Origin: Perlabentimonas sp041656735
GTDB lineage: Bacteria > Bacteroidota > Bacteroidia > Bacteroidales > Tenuifilaceae
Length of the DNA stretch: 64,000 nt
Direction: 5' to 3'
Assembly (NCBI GenBank): GCA_041656735.1
Contig: JBBACY010000015.1
Span: forward strand, 1-64,000
This document shows, piece after piece, positions 51,979-61,783 of this stretch. The notes under the pieces were generated by a model, which had not been told where the DNA came from, did not search any database, and was given only the letters and a program-made list of their open reading frames with translations. The position numbers and the translations under genes were made by a program. Every line of letters begins with the position of its first letter. The first letter of the stretch is position 1.

Positions 51979-52543
51979 ATTGAAAAATGTTTGATGCTTA
52001 AAAAACGGCCTAAAAAATGGATGGTCAAATCAGGCACAGCATCTGTTAATCGAGAGGCTATTATAACTTACCTATGTAAATTGATGTGGTTTTATAAATG
52101 TGCTGGCAAGGTGAATTGGGGGCAATGTGGTTATTGAAATATTACCCCAAAAGGTAATGCGCAAAATTTGCAATATTACTATGGAGTTTGATGTAACTTC
52201 GTTGTATGTAGAATAGTTGTAAGTATTATTCCGCTCGTATTTTTTTGGGTGAACTTGTCGATTTCTCTGGGGTTTCCTATGTTAACTAACTAGCTGGCGG
52301 TAGCATTATTATATGGAATGCTTTCTCCCCCAGTTTTCTTAAAAATACCTAATCGTATTTTATAATTGTCAAGTTTTAAGTGAGAACAATCACTTAAAAG
52401 TAATATGAAAGCTATCTTGCGTAACCTTGTATATGTATCTTAAGTATAATCCACTATAAAACTCAAAACCTATGCAAACAATTGCACTAAGAAATTCTCA
52501 AACAGAGAATATCCTACCAAGTCTAAAAAACCACACCTTTATT
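51979..52543. other. Gene-free gap upstream of the alginate-export-type porin
   Basis: AT-rich sequence of about 560 bp between site H and the porin start. I see no ORF of interest, no hairpin and no regulon site facing the porin. The porin promoter should lie in the last 100 bp but no clear TAnnTTTG box stands out. Confidence 0.4.
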
Positions 52544-53815
52544 ATGATGAAAAACTGCTCACTCCTGTTGTGTTTTATAATGGTTAGCGCCTTAAGCTAC
52601 GGGCAGTTTAAAGTTGATGCCGAATACAGGCTGCGCACTGAATTGCGCGATGGGTACAAATCATTGTCGGATAACACAACGAACCCTGCCCTTTTAACCT
52701 TTCAGCGAACAAGGTTAAACATTGATTATTCGAATGATAAATTACAGACCTACATATCGTTGCAAGACGGACGGATATGGGGTGAGAATAAATTTGGAGT
52801 TGAGGATCCAGGAATTGGCATTCATGAGGCATATGTTAGATACCTCATATCAGAAAAACTAGCTGTTAAGCTTGGACGGCAAGAAATTACTTATGACAAG
52901 AACAGGCTTATGGGACTGAAAAATTGGGGCAACACCCCAGTAGTTCACGATGCCGCGTTACTCCAGTACAATAATGCGGACCAAATGAAGGCCGATTTGG
53001 TTTTGGCTTATAATAATGATTCGGACAAGAATTTCGAATCGAACTACACCGTTGATATGTACAAATACCTCACAATGCTGCATCTATATAACAAGTTTAG
53101 TGATAACTTCAATATGTCGTTTATAACAATAATTGATGGTAACCAGGCAGTAGGAAATTATCGTAGAGTATATGCCCGAGGGACGTCAGGGGTTTATGCA
53201 GTATATAACACCAATAATATTAGTATTGATGTAATGGGTTATTACCAGTATGGTAAATCGAGAGCGGGTGTAAATATCTCCTCGTTTCTTCTCCATTTAA
53301 AGCCTACTTTAACAATTAACGATAATGCGAAGATTGCACTAGGTATTGATTACCTATCTGGAGACAATGCGCTAGATGATAACAATAAAGACAACACTTT
53401 TTCGACAGTGTTTGGCGATGGTCACGGTTATTACGGCTATATGGATTACTTCACAAACATCCCAACGCACACCAATAGAGGCGGGCTTAATGATATTTTT
53501 CTACAGGCCGACTATAAAATATCTCCAAAATTATCCATAACAGGTGCCTTACATAATTTTAGGTTAACAAATAACATTTTAGATCTAAGTTTATTCCCAG
53601 CAAATTTTGTTGCTGCAAAAAAACAGTTGGGAGTAGAGTTTGATGCGGTTTTAGCCTATAAGTTTTATACCAATTCTACATTGTCTGTTGGTTACTCAGC
53701 ACTAAAAGCTCAAAAAACGATGGAACTTCTAAAAGCAGGAAGTTCAAATGGTATACAGAACTGGTTATTCGTATCAGTTTTATTCAAACCCGAATTGTTT
53801 AAATCTACTAACTAA
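52544..53815 (+). CDS. Alginate-export-type outer-membrane porin
   Basis: This protein of about 423 aa has a signal peptide MMKNCSLLLCFIMVSALSYGQ, so the start at 52544 (or 52547) is preferred over the upstream ATG at 52472. The barrel has the alginate-export/AlgE-like pattern: FQRTRLNIDYSNDKLQTYISLQDGRIWGE, EAYVRYLISEKLAVKLGRQEITYDKNRLMG. It ends NWLFVSVLFKPELF. The solute is unknown; the family name does not prove alginate transport. A chemoreceptor gene follows 16 bp later, so a link between an uptake substrate and taxis is possible. Confidence 0.78.
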   Translation: MMKNCSLLLCFIMVSALSYGQFKVDAEYRLRTELRDGYKSLSDNTTNPALLTFQRTRLNIDYSNDKLQTYISLQDGRIWGENKFGVEDPGIGIHEAYVRYLISEKLAVKLGRQEITYDKNRLMGLKNWGNTPVVHDAALLQYNNADQMKADLVLAYNNDSDKNFESNYTVDMYKYLTMLHLYNKFSDNFNMSFITIIDGNQAVGNYRRVYARGTSGVYAVYNTNNISIDVMGYYQYGKSRAGVNISSFLLHLKPTLTINDNAKIALGIDYLSGDNALDDNNKDNTFSTVFGDGHGYYGYMDYFTNIPTHTNRGGLNDIFLQADYKISPKLSITGALHNFRLTNNILDLSLFPANFVAAKKQLGVEFDAVLAYKFYTNSTLSVGYSALKAQKTMELLKAGSSNGIQNWLFVSVLFKPELFKSTN

Positions 53816-53831
53816 TAAGGAGAACAGAGAA

Positions 53832-55382
53832 ATGGGATTAATAAATAATTTAAAGATTGGTACCCGGCTAATTGTCTTTTTTGTAATTTTTTTAATTGTT
53901 ACCACATTTGGGTTTGTTTACGCACTATACCAAACCAGGGTAATTAACCAGCAAATTAATAATATTTATGGGGTTCACCTTGTAAGTATCGATTACTTGC
54001 TTCAGGCCGATCGCGATGCCTACCAGTCGAGTATAAGCATAGCCCAACTTATGCTTGTAAAAGACAATAACAATGCTGGGCAAATCTCGTCTCTTATTAA
54101 TAGTGTAAATGAGAACCTAGTACAGACGGAAGAGCGGTACGGTATATTTGAAAAAACATCGGGGCTCGACAATAGGCCCGAAAATGCACAGATATCGAGA
54201 AATTTTCATACAGCGTATGCTGAGGTTAAAAAAATTACTGGTGAATTAATCAACCTTATTAACAATGATGAGTTAGATGAAGCTGAGATTATTTATCTTA
54301 ATCGGTACAGCCAGCAATTTGAAATAATGCGTGGGGCTATGGATAAGTTTACAGACCTTACCCAAATTGAGGCAGATACAGCGTATAAATTGAGTGAAGA
54401 GCACGGCCGCAGCATTATGATTAACACCATTATTATTATAATACTCGTAATAGTGCTTATTATTTTTGGGGCGGTTTTGCTAACCCGCAGTATTGCAACG
54501 CCCTTGCTGCAAGCGGTTGGCTTGCTCGATAAGATGTCTAATGGTGACCTGACGATAACTGTATCAAAAGACTTAGAAAACCGTAACGATGAGGTTGGAG
54601 GGTTAATGAAAAGCCTGTCGGCAATGATTGAGAACGTAACCAAAATTGTTGAAACCATAATTACGAACTCAAATCAAATAGCCGAAGCAAGTGAGGAGCT
54701 GAGCAAAACCTCACAACATCTTTCAGAGGGTGCATCGGAGCAGGCTTCGTCGGTTGAGGAGGTTTCGTCGACAATGGAGGAGATTGCTGCAAACATTTCG
54801 CAAAGTTCAGATAATGCCCAGCAAACTGAGAAAATAGCGGAAATGTCATCGCGTGGAATTGAGCAAGTAGGGGAGTCGTCAAAACAAAGTTTGGACTCGA
54901 TAAATATAATATCACAAAAAATTACCATAATTAACGATATCGCTTTCCAAACAAACATACTGGCTCTTAATGCTGCCGTTGAAGCTGCCCGTGCAGGCGA
55001 GCACGGAAGAGGTTTTGCAGTGGTGGCTGCCGAAGTTCGTAAGCTTGCCGAGCGCAGTAAACTTGCTGCCGACGAAATTATCTCCTTAAGCGATAAGAGT
55101 GTGTCGGTAACCAATGAGGCAGCACAGCTGCTTGATAAGCTAAAACCCGAAATTGCACGCACAGCAAGCTTAGTGCAAGAAATTACATCGTCGAATATAG
55201 AGCAAAGCAATGGTACAAACCAAGTAAACGGCGCTTTGGCCCAGCTTAATACCATTACTCAACAAAACGCCTCGATGAGTGAAGAGCTTGCATCGAGCGC
55301 CGAGGAACTTACAAATCAATCGCAAACACTTATTGACCTTGTGTCGTTCTTTAAAATAAATACGAATAGAAGGATTGGTTAA
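53832..55382 (+). CDS. Methyl-accepting chemotaxis protein
   Basis: The 516-aa transmembrane chemoreceptor starts at ATG 53832 (MGLINNLKIGTRLIVFF), preceded by AAGGAG. It has a membrane segment (about 13-33), a periplasmic four-helix-bundle sensor (about 35-185), a second membrane segment (about 195-217), HAMP (about 218-270) and a signalling hairpin whose tip reads IINDIAFQTNILALNAAVEAARAGEHGRGFAVVAAEVRKLAERS. No cheA, cheW or cheY lies in the window. It follows the porin after 16 bp and has a strong terminator, so the two form an operon. Confidence 0.95.
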   Translation: MGLINNLKIGTRLIVFFVIFLIVTTFGFVYALYQTRVINQQINNIYGVHLVSIDYLLQADRDAYQSSISIAQLMLVKDNNNAGQISSLINSVNENLVQTEERYGIFEKTSGLDNRPENAQISRNFHTAYAEVKKITGELINLINNDELDEAEIIYLNRYSQQFEIMRGAMDKFTDLTQIEADTAYKLSEEHGRSIMINTIIIIILVIVLIIFGAVLLTRSIATPLLQAVGLLDKMSNGDLTITVSKDLENRNDEVGGLMKSLSAMIENVTKIVETIITNSNQIAEASEELSKTSQHLSEGASEQASSVEEVSSTMEEIAANISQSSDNAQQTEKIAEMSSRGIEQVGESSKQSLDSINIISQKITIINDIAFQTNILALNAAVEAARAGEHGRGFAVVAAEVRKLAERSKLAADEIISLSDKSVSVTNEAAQLLDKLKPEIARTASLVQEITSSNIEQSNGTNQVNGALAQLNTITQQNASMSEELASSAEELTNQSQTLIDLVSFFKINTNRRIG

Positions 55383-55430
55383 AGTTAGCAAACCTGATTT
55401 TTATCGATAGAACGATTAACGATACTGAAA

Positions 55431-55457
55431 AAAATGGGGCTTTTGCCCCATTTTTTA
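55431..55457 (+). terminator. Terminator after the chemoreceptor
   Basis: AAAATGGGGC-TTTT-GCCCCATTTT followed by TTATT. Confidence 0.9.
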
Positions 55458-56006
55458 TTACTGTTTTTTGCTTGTGTTAGCTAGTCAGAAATCGTTTTGC
55501 ATCTTCTTACAAATTCCCAGATTAACTTTTTACCCAAATATTGATTTAGAACTGGTTGGTAAAAGGATATATTGGCTTTGCTAAACAGCCGTTTCCTCCT
55601 ATAAATTTACAAGAATGGTTTGTAAAACGGAGTAAAGTGAGGGTAGTTGTAATTTTGTTTGTGCTCTGACGATCAGTTGGATAGGTAAAAGTTAGAAAAC
55701 TTGTTTAGCAATTAAAATTTTATTTAACCAGATGGAGGGTTTTTAATTCGCTGACTATTTGCCAATCCGCGTGTTCGCATTATCTTATAGAGGTTTTAGA
55801 AACTTTGAAATTTCAAATAAATAATGACTTTTCTCATACAAGAAAAATTTGTGCAACTTAATAAGGCAAACCACTGACAAACAGTGTTGGTAAACCCTTG
55901 TATTTTGTAATGTTTTATAGCATAGCAGCAGGGCAGTAAATGTCATAGTTTTGAGCATTTATAATTACATATATTTGCGAAATTTTAAAAATTACAGTTG
56001 AGGAAT
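55458..56006 (+). promoter_or_regulatory. Long intergenic region with one promoter box
   Basis: No ORF or repeat is seen in these 550 bp. A perfect TATATTTG (-7 type) lies at 55970-55977, 29 bp before the next start codon. A TTTG at 55950-55953 is 16 bp upstream, shorter than the usual spacer. Confidence 0.5.
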
Positions 56007-57017
56007 ATGAGAAGAGTTATAATAGCCATAGTACTTGCATTTCTTTTTTTACCAAAATTCCTTCTATCACAGGATACATTCCCCACTGCTCGATTGAAGT
56101 TTGATACTCGTTTCGATTTTACTAGTATAGTTCCAACTCAGGATAACTCGTCCACATTGTCAAGTTTTGATGGACGGTACCTAAACATTTTGCTCGAAGG
56201 AGAGATTAGCGACAAGTTTTCTTACAACTATCGTCAACGAATGATTTTAGATAGCAAGTTTGATTACCAAAGTTTTTTTAATGCAACAGATTGGATGTAT
56301 CTTTCCTATAAAATAAATAAAAATTTTTCTTTCTCCGCTGGAAAACAAATTGTTGCCATAGGTGGCTTTGAGTATGATGCGGCACCAATTGATTTATATT
56401 TTTGGTCGAACTTTTGGAATAATGTTATTTGCTACCAAATTGGGGGAACGGTTAGCTATAAAACAACCGATGAAAAACACACCATTGGGTTACAGGTTAC
56501 TAATTCACCCTTTGCAACACAAACGCTCCAAAGCATCTATTCCTATAACTTAATATGGTACGGAAATTTTAACGGTTTCAACTCCATTTACTCTTTAAAT
56601 AGGATAGAAGTCGAAAAAGATAATTTCATTAATTATATTACTTTAGGAAACAAATTCAGTATAAATAATTTATCCATTGAAGTTGATTTAATGGACAGAT
56701 TCTTTGACCAGCAGAGCAAACCATTGTCGGATTACTCTGTTATTGGGAATGTGAAGTATGCCGTAAATAATAAAATTAAGCTGTTCGTAAAAACAGGATA
56801 TGATCAGAATAAAGCGCAAAAGCCTGCCGATTTTTTTATTTACGACCGTTTTGTTGAACCTGGGACGGAGTATTTTTTCTATGGATTAGGAGCAGAATAC
56901 TACCCTTTAGGTAGCAAGGATGTGCGTATACACGCCGCTTGGGCTACAAATAACGACCAATTACAGAACCATACTTTTAATATTGGGGTTAGATGGCAAA
57001 TGAATATTTTGAAATAA
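56007..57017 (+). CDS. OprO/P-like porin
   Basis: This 336-aa outer-membrane protein starts at ATG 56007 (the TTG at 55998 is less likely) with a signal peptide (MRRVIIAIVLAFLFLPKFLLSQ). It has barrel strands such as FDGRYLNILLEGEISDKFSYNYRQRMILD, DWMYLSYKINKNFSFSAGKQIVAIGGFEYDAAPIDLYF and FFYGLGAEYYPLGSKDVRIHAAWATNN, ending HTFNIGVRWQMNIL. It looks like a short OprO/P porin. It is 23 bp from the nucleoside-gate membrane protein, so the pair may move the same solute. Confidence 0.75.
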   Translation: MRRVIIAIVLAFLFLPKFLLSQDTFPTARLKFDTRFDFTSIVPTQDNSSTLSSFDGRYLNILLEGEISDKFSYNYRQRMILDSKFDYQSFFNATDWMYLSYKINKNFSFSAGKQIVAIGGFEYDAAPIDLYFWSNFWNNVICYQIGGTVSYKTTDEKHTIGLQVTNSPFATQTLQSIYSYNLIWYGNFNGFNSIYSLNRIEVEKDNFINYITLGNKFSINNLSIEVDLMDRFFDQQSKPLSDYSVIGNVKYAVNNKIKLFVKTGYDQNKAQKPADFFIYDRFVEPGTEYFFYGLGAEYYPLGSKDVRIHAAWATNNDQLQNHTFNIGVRWQMNILK

Positions 57018-57040
57018 TAATTTTATTTTAATAAAAGTTT

Positions 57041-58183
57041 ATGAAATATAATTCTTTAAAATTTCTGACTAAACGAAGAACAGAAGCTGGCATTTTCTTA
57101 ATTTTATTCTTCGGAACATTCACATTTATTGGGAGCAGAATGGGTTTGCCAAATATGCTTAACACAATTATGCAAACCTCGTACAGCCTACTAATAGACA
57201 CCGTTTTTTACATTATGGCCATCACGGTGCTGTCGGGCGCTTTAGGCAAACTTTTAACCGAGTTTGGAGTAGTTCGCTTGCTAGAAGTGTTGTTAAAACC
57301 GCTTATGAAACCACTTTATAACCTTCCAGGTGTTGCGGCATTGGGCGGGCTGTTAACATTCCTGTCAGATAACCCTGCAATTATTAGCCTTGCAAAGGAA
57401 AACAACTTTAATCGTTATTTTAAAAAGTACCAATTAATATCCCTTACTAACTTTGGAACATCATTTGGTATGGGGCTGGTTGTAATAATTTTTATGGCAG
57501 GTAGGGGTTTTGGAACAGCTGCTGTTGTTGGCTTGGTTGGCGCTGTTGTTGGTAGTATTATTTCTACAAGATTAATGCAAAGATTTACCATTAAACAGTT
57601 TCCTGAGTTAGAAACGGAGCAGGTTGAAGGGGGAGATGAGCAAAAAATTTCGTTTAAATCTGAAGGAAGCGTGTTTTTAAGGGGTTTAAACGCAATACTC
57701 GACGGAGGGAAAACAGGGGTAGATTTGGGGCTCGCCATTATTCCAGGAGTACTGATTATTTCAACATTTGTTATGATGCTTACCTTTGGCCCTAGCTCCG
57801 AAGGATACACAGGGCAAGCATATGAGGGGATTGCTTTACTTCCACATCTTGCGCAAAAAGTTAACTTTATATTTGAATGGCTATTCGGATTTCATAGCCC
57901 TGAGCTAATCGCCTTTCCAATAACCTCTCTCGGAGCGGTTGGTGCGGCGCTTGGTTTAATTCCTAAATTTCAGAATGCAGGATTAATTGATGGTAACGCC
58001 ATTGCAGTGTTTACGGCAATGGGTATGTGCTGGAGTGGATTTTTAAGCACTCATACAGCAATGCTCGATTCTTTAGGATACAGGAAACTTACAGCGAAAG
58101 CTCTTCTTTCGCATACCATAGGCGGCCTATTTGCTGGAATATCAGCACACTGGCTCTTTTACCTTATAAACATATTGTTTTAG
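57041..58183 (+). CDS. Nucleoside-recognition (Gate) domain membrane protein
   Basis: The 380-aa polytopic membrane protein resembles the CD0519/CD1768-type Gate-domain family related to SpmA/SpmB and nucleoside transporters. Characteristic parts: a first Gate half with SYSLLIDTVFYIMAITVLSGALGKLLTEFGVVRLLE and LGGLLTFLSDNPAIISLAKE, and a second half with TGVDLGLAIIPGVLIISTFVMML, ELIAFPITSLGAVGAALGLIP and STHTAMLDSLGYR. The substrate is unknown. The porin 23 bp upstream is the likely outer-membrane partner. Confidence 0.72.
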   Translation: MKYNSLKFLTKRRTEAGIFLILFFGTFTFIGSRMGLPNMLNTIMQTSYSLLIDTVFYIMAITVLSGALGKLLTEFGVVRLLEVLLKPLMKPLYNLPGVAALGGLLTFLSDNPAIISLAKENNFNRYFKKYQLISLTNFGTSFGMGLVVIIFMAGRGFGTAAVVGLVGAVVGSIISTRLMQRFTIKQFPELETEQVEGGDEQKISFKSEGSVFLRGLNAILDGGKTGVDLGLAIIPGVLIISTFVMMLTFGPSSEGYTGQAYEGIALLPHLAQKVNFIFEWLFGFHSPELIAFPITSLGAVGAALGLIPKFQNAGLIDGNAIAVFTAMGMCWSGFLSTHTAMLDSLGYRKLTAKALLSHTIGGLFAGISAHWLFYLINILF

Positions 58184-58646
58184 GTATACTGCTTTACTTA
58201 TCTACCCTCCGCGAGGGTAGATAGGTAAAATTTTGGACCATAGCCTGATGCAAGTATTTTGCATTACCCTTTGGTTACACCCAAATATTACTTGTTACCA
58301 TAGTTTTGCTATTAGCTAGCAGGGCAGCAAGTTTCTGTAAAAAATTGGGTGCATTTAATGAGAACCGTAGTAAAGGGTTTTAAATTGAATGAGCCCGAGG
58401 GTAGTCCTTTTCTTTCCGAAAATGGCATTTATAGGCTTTATCGTAAGCGGGTTAGTTCAATAGAAAACCTGGAGACCCTTCTATAACAATCTAAACAAAA
58501 ATCGCTCTTAGCTGTTCCAAATACAATTTAGAAAGTGTATGTTTGTATAGCAACCCGTAGGTAACCTAGTTTTATTGAAGTATGATGCAAAATGGTTCAC
58601 GGAAGCGTATATTTTGAAGGATTTATTAAAATTTAACCAGGCTCAA
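58184..58646. other. Gap with a hairpin
   Basis: ATCTACCCTC-CGC-GAGGGTAGAT (58200-58222) is a perfect 10-bp hairpin 17 bp after the stop codon, without a T-run; it may be a REP-type repeat or a weak terminator. Two GTTAC sequences at 58270-58300 are spaced 20, not 21, bp and do not fit the regulon site. No further feature is seen. Confidence 0.5.
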
Positions 58647-59081
58647 ATGGATTCTAAAAAAATAATATTTAAGGCTTTAGTGCTATTTTGTATTTTTCAG
58701 GTACTAATTGTTTCGTGTAAATCATCTAAAGACACATCAAGTAAACCAATTAAAATCTCTTCTAAAGTTGAAGATTTCGATAGTTTTTACGATAAATTTC
58801 ATTCCGACAGCATTTTTCAAAAATCGAGAGTTAACCAGCCATTAAAGGGACAAAAATTTGACGGGACGGAAGTGATTCATTGGACAAAAGATAATTTCGG
58901 ACTAGTAAAAAAAAGAGTATATGACATTGATACAGCCTTGTATAAAGTAAATTATCAAAAAAGCGCAAATGAATTCATTCAAAAAGTTTGGATTGAAGAT
59001 TCAGGGTACTCCTCAGAGTATAAGTTTAAACTTATTGGTAATAAGTGGTTTTTAGTATCGGTAGTTGAATACAATATTTAG
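58647..59081 (+). CDS. DUF4348-like lipoprotein
   Basis: This protein of about 144 aa has a lipoprotein signal (MDSKKIIFKALVLFCIFQVLIVSC), which favours the start at 58647; the longer frame from 58575 would bury the signal. The body (EDFDSFYDKFHSDSIFQKSRVNQPLKG... FIQKVWIEDSGYSSEYKFKLIGNKWFLVSVVEYNI) resembles the DUF4348 family of Bacteroidota, small lipoproteins with an NTF2-like look. Function is unknown. It is a single gene with 262 bp before the caspase cluster. Confidence 0.65.
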   Translation: MDSKKIIFKALVLFCIFQVLIVSCKSSKDTSSKPIKISSKVEDFDSFYDKFHSDSIFQKSRVNQPLKGQKFDGTEVIHWTKDNFGLVKKRVYDIDTALYKVNYQKSANEFIQKVWIEDSGYSSEYKFKLIGNKWFLVSVVEYNI

Positions 59082-59343
59082 AAAAACTCGTTCCATTTTA
59101 AAGGTATAGCATCAAAATATTTTATTAACGCCCTAGTATTCAAGTTGGTTGGGTTCTCAACCAATTTAAATGTTGGTTGTGGTTCGTAAAAATGGTTTAA
59201 TGTAACCCCAAAGCTAATGGGGTTCGTATTTCTTTTCCTCGTACCAGCCCCCTATAAATTATTGTCAGATACAATTTTTTTTACCAGTTGAATAATGATT
59301 TTTATTTTGTAACTTCGTTTAACAAAGTAAAAACGTGGAAACA

Positions 59344-61743
59344 ATGTATATTAAAGTTCAACAGATAGCAAAGGTTGCTGCAATAATTGCCTGTATCATT
59401 ATTAGGTTTCAAGTAGTGGCTAGCGAGAATATTTTGCCCAAAAGAGTGAGTGATTGGGAAAATGTGACAGGTTTTGATATTAATTCCGAAGGGAACTATA
59501 TGGTTGTTTCCTTACGTAAAAACGGAGTAGAACTGCTTTATGAAAGCCATTTCGATGGAGCATTATGGTCTATACCTGTCGCTATTGAGTCTATTAACAA
59601 GTTTGCATCTGAAGGGGAAAACATTGGAGGCCCCTCGCTTTATTTTGATGCAAAAACTCTCTTTTTTCACGCTAACATTAGCGGGGGCGAGGGAGGATAC
59701 GACATCTACTACTCTAATAGGCAGGCTGATGGGTGGAGTGAGCCTCAAAAAATGGGTAATGGAATTAATAGTCAAAACAATGAGTATTACCCTTCGGTAC
59801 CTCCTGGTGCGCAAAAGTTGTTTTTTTCTCGTAGCAATGAAAACCAAGGATTTAAAAAACCATCGAGGTCACCCGATTGTCAAACTTTCTTTGTGTCAAC
59901 TAAGAGTAGTGATGGTATTTGGCAAACACCAAAGCCTATGCACGATGCTATAAACAAGGGCTGCCAGTTTGGGCCCAATTTTACTAAAGATGGTAAAACA
60001 GTTTACTTTTCATCTGTTGATCAGGAAAACCCGAAGGAAGGGTATAACATCTATTTTGCTCGTGAAATATTACCAGGATCGTGGCTTTTGCCTATGAAAA
60101 TTAGCCAGATTGCCTCAGAGTCTACCATTATAAACCCACGTTTGGTTGGTAAAGATATTTACTACTTAGTGCAGACAGAATCGCGTCGTGAAACCACTGG
60201 AGTAATATACAAAGCACCAATTCCAGAACAATTTATGCCCCTTAATACCATTGTTACCAGCGGAAATATTATTCAATTAGAGAATCAGACCCCTTTAAAA
60301 ACTTCGCTCCGTGTTCTAGACCCAATTACCTTGAACGTGTTAGGCGAATTTGAGAGCGATAACCAGACTGGGCAATATAATGTAATGCTATGCGATGATG
60401 CCACTTATATGATCGATGTTCGCGATAAAGGGTATTCTTTTGCCAATTATCATTTAGATTACCGAGGAGGGCAAAAAAAACTTGGGCCAGAATTAGTAGA
60501 ACTTTTTAATGAGATTGAACTTGACCTCTCTGTGTACGATAGTGAGATTTTCAGACCTCTCGAGGCCGATGTTTGGGTAGAAGTGCTATCCGATAAAAAA
60601 AGGCGCATCAATGGGATTAAAAAAGAATCGGGTAGCTTTTTGTTAAAACTACCCATTGGGCATAATTACAAAGTTTGTGCTAGTGCAAAAGGATTTGAGG
60701 AGAAGAACTTTGAGTTTAAGCTTTGGGGTGATATTACGTTTTCGCAGTTTGAGAGAGATCTCCCGCTAGTGCCTCGTAAGAAAGCTTTTGAAATTCTTAT
60801 TTCGGATACCGAGACCAAAGAAATTGTTAATGCCGACATAACATTTAAAAACCTTAATCGCGAGGAGGTTATCACGTTTAACACTGCTACAATGTCTGAA
60901 ACAGTAGCAAAAGTTGAAGAAAAAGATAAGAAGAGCCTAGCCGACCCCAACCTAGCTGTACCGTACAAAAATGACACAAGCCCATTTCGATTTGCACTAG
61001 TTATAGGTAATGAGGATTATAGTTCTTTTCAGGTAGGGTTGCAAAAAGAATCAAATGTTGATTTTGCAATTCGCGATGCGAACCTTTTCAAGGACTATGC
61101 AATAAGAGTTCTGGGGGTTCCGGAGCATAACGTATTGTTTTTAACCAATGCTCGTGCCATTCAAATGCACGATGAGATTCAGAAACTCTCAAATATTATC
61201 AAGGTTCTTAACGGTGAGGCCGAAGTTTTTTTCTACTATGCTGGGCACGGTTTCCCCGACGAGAAAACCCAAGATCCGTACATAATACCTGTTGATGTTA
61301 CAGGTACAAGCCTTAGGTATGGGGTTAAACTTACCGACTTGTATACATCCTTAACCGAGCATCCATCTAAACGGGTAACCGTTTTCCTTGATGCGTGCTT
61401 TAGCGGGGGTGCTCGAAATGTTGGGTTGGTTTCAGCCCGTGCCGTAAAGGTTCGGCCTAAACCAGGTATGCTTAAAGGAAATCTGGTTGTATTCTCGGCT
61501 AGTAGCGAAAATCAAACCGCTCACCCATACCGCGATGTGCAGCATGGTATGTTTACCTATATTGCTCTTCATAAACTTCGTGAAACCCAGGGGGATATTT
61601 CTTATAAAGAGTATTCCGATTATCTCCGCGAAACGGTTGGCGTTAGATCCATTATAATAAACAATGCAGAGCAAACACCTCAAACCAATGTGAGCCCAGC
61701 CGCCGAGGAGACTTGGCATAAATGGAATTTTAAATTAAACTAG
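59344..61743 (+). CDS. Secreted PD40 beta-propeller protein with caspase-like protease domain
   Basis: The roughly 799-aa protein starts at ATG 59344 (the GTG at 59335 is in frame) with a signal segment (VAAIIACIIIRFQVVA). Residues about 30-300 carry WD40-like PD40 repeats (GGPSLYFDAKTLFFHANISGGEGGYDIYYSNRQADGWSEPQKMG; FGPNFTKDGKTVYFSSVDQENPKEGYNIYFA). Residues about 305-515 hold carboxypeptidase-regulatory-like beta domains, and about 550-795 a C14 caspase domain with His635 (YYAGHGFP) and Cys685 (LDACFSGG). Bacteroidota PD40 proteins usually end in OmpA; here a protease replaces it and the OmpA part is in the next gene, 40 bp downstream. Confidence 0.88.
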   Translation: MYIKVQQIAKVAAIIACIIIRFQVVASENILPKRVSDWENVTGFDINSEGNYMVVSLRKNGVELLYESHFDGALWSIPVAIESINKFASEGENIGGPSLYFDAKTLFFHANISGGEGGYDIYYSNRQADGWSEPQKMGNGINSQNNEYYPSVPPGAQKLFFSRSNENQGFKKPSRSPDCQTFFVSTKSSDGIWQTPKPMHDAINKGCQFGPNFTKDGKTVYFSSVDQENPKEGYNIYFAREILPGSWLLPMKISQIASESTIINPRLVGKDIYYLVQTESRRETTGVIYKAPIPEQFMPLNTIVTSGNIIQLENQTPLKTSLRVLDPITLNVLGEFESDNQTGQYNVMLCDDATYMIDVRDKGYSFANYHLDYRGGQKKLGPELVELFNEIELDLSVYDSEIFRPLEADVWVEVLSDKKRRINGIKKESGSFLLKLPIGHNYKVCASAKGFEEKNFEFKLWGDITFSQFERDLPLVPRKKAFEILISDTETKEIVNADITFKNLNREEVITFNTATMSETVAKVEEKDKKSLADPNLAVPYKNDTSPFRFALVIGNEDYSSFQVGLQKESNVDFAIRDANLFKDYAIRVLGVPEHNVLFLTNARAIQMHDEIQKLSNIIKVLNGEAEVFFYYAGHGFPDEKTQDPYIIPVDVTGTSLRYGVKLTDLYTSLTEHPSKRVTVFLDACFSGGARNVGLVSARAVKVRPKPGMLKGNLVVFSASSENQTAHPYRDVQHGMFTYIALHKLRETQGDISYKEYSDYLRETVGVRSIIINNAEQTPQTNVSPAAEETWHKWNFKLN

Positions 61744-61783
61744 GGCATAACGTATATAAACTTTGAGATTAAATAGTTAAACA

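Noticed and set aside
53748..53831. Upstream extension of the chemoreceptor overlapping the porin end
   Set aside because: The ATG at 53832 has an AAGGAG ribosome site and is followed at once by the membrane segment; the extension lies over porin codons in another frame.
58265..58305. A ninth regulon site from two GTTAC sequences
   Set aside because: The cores are 20 bp apart instead of 21, half-site bases GTGTGAAT are absent, no -7 box follows at 20 bp, and no gene lies in the right direction.
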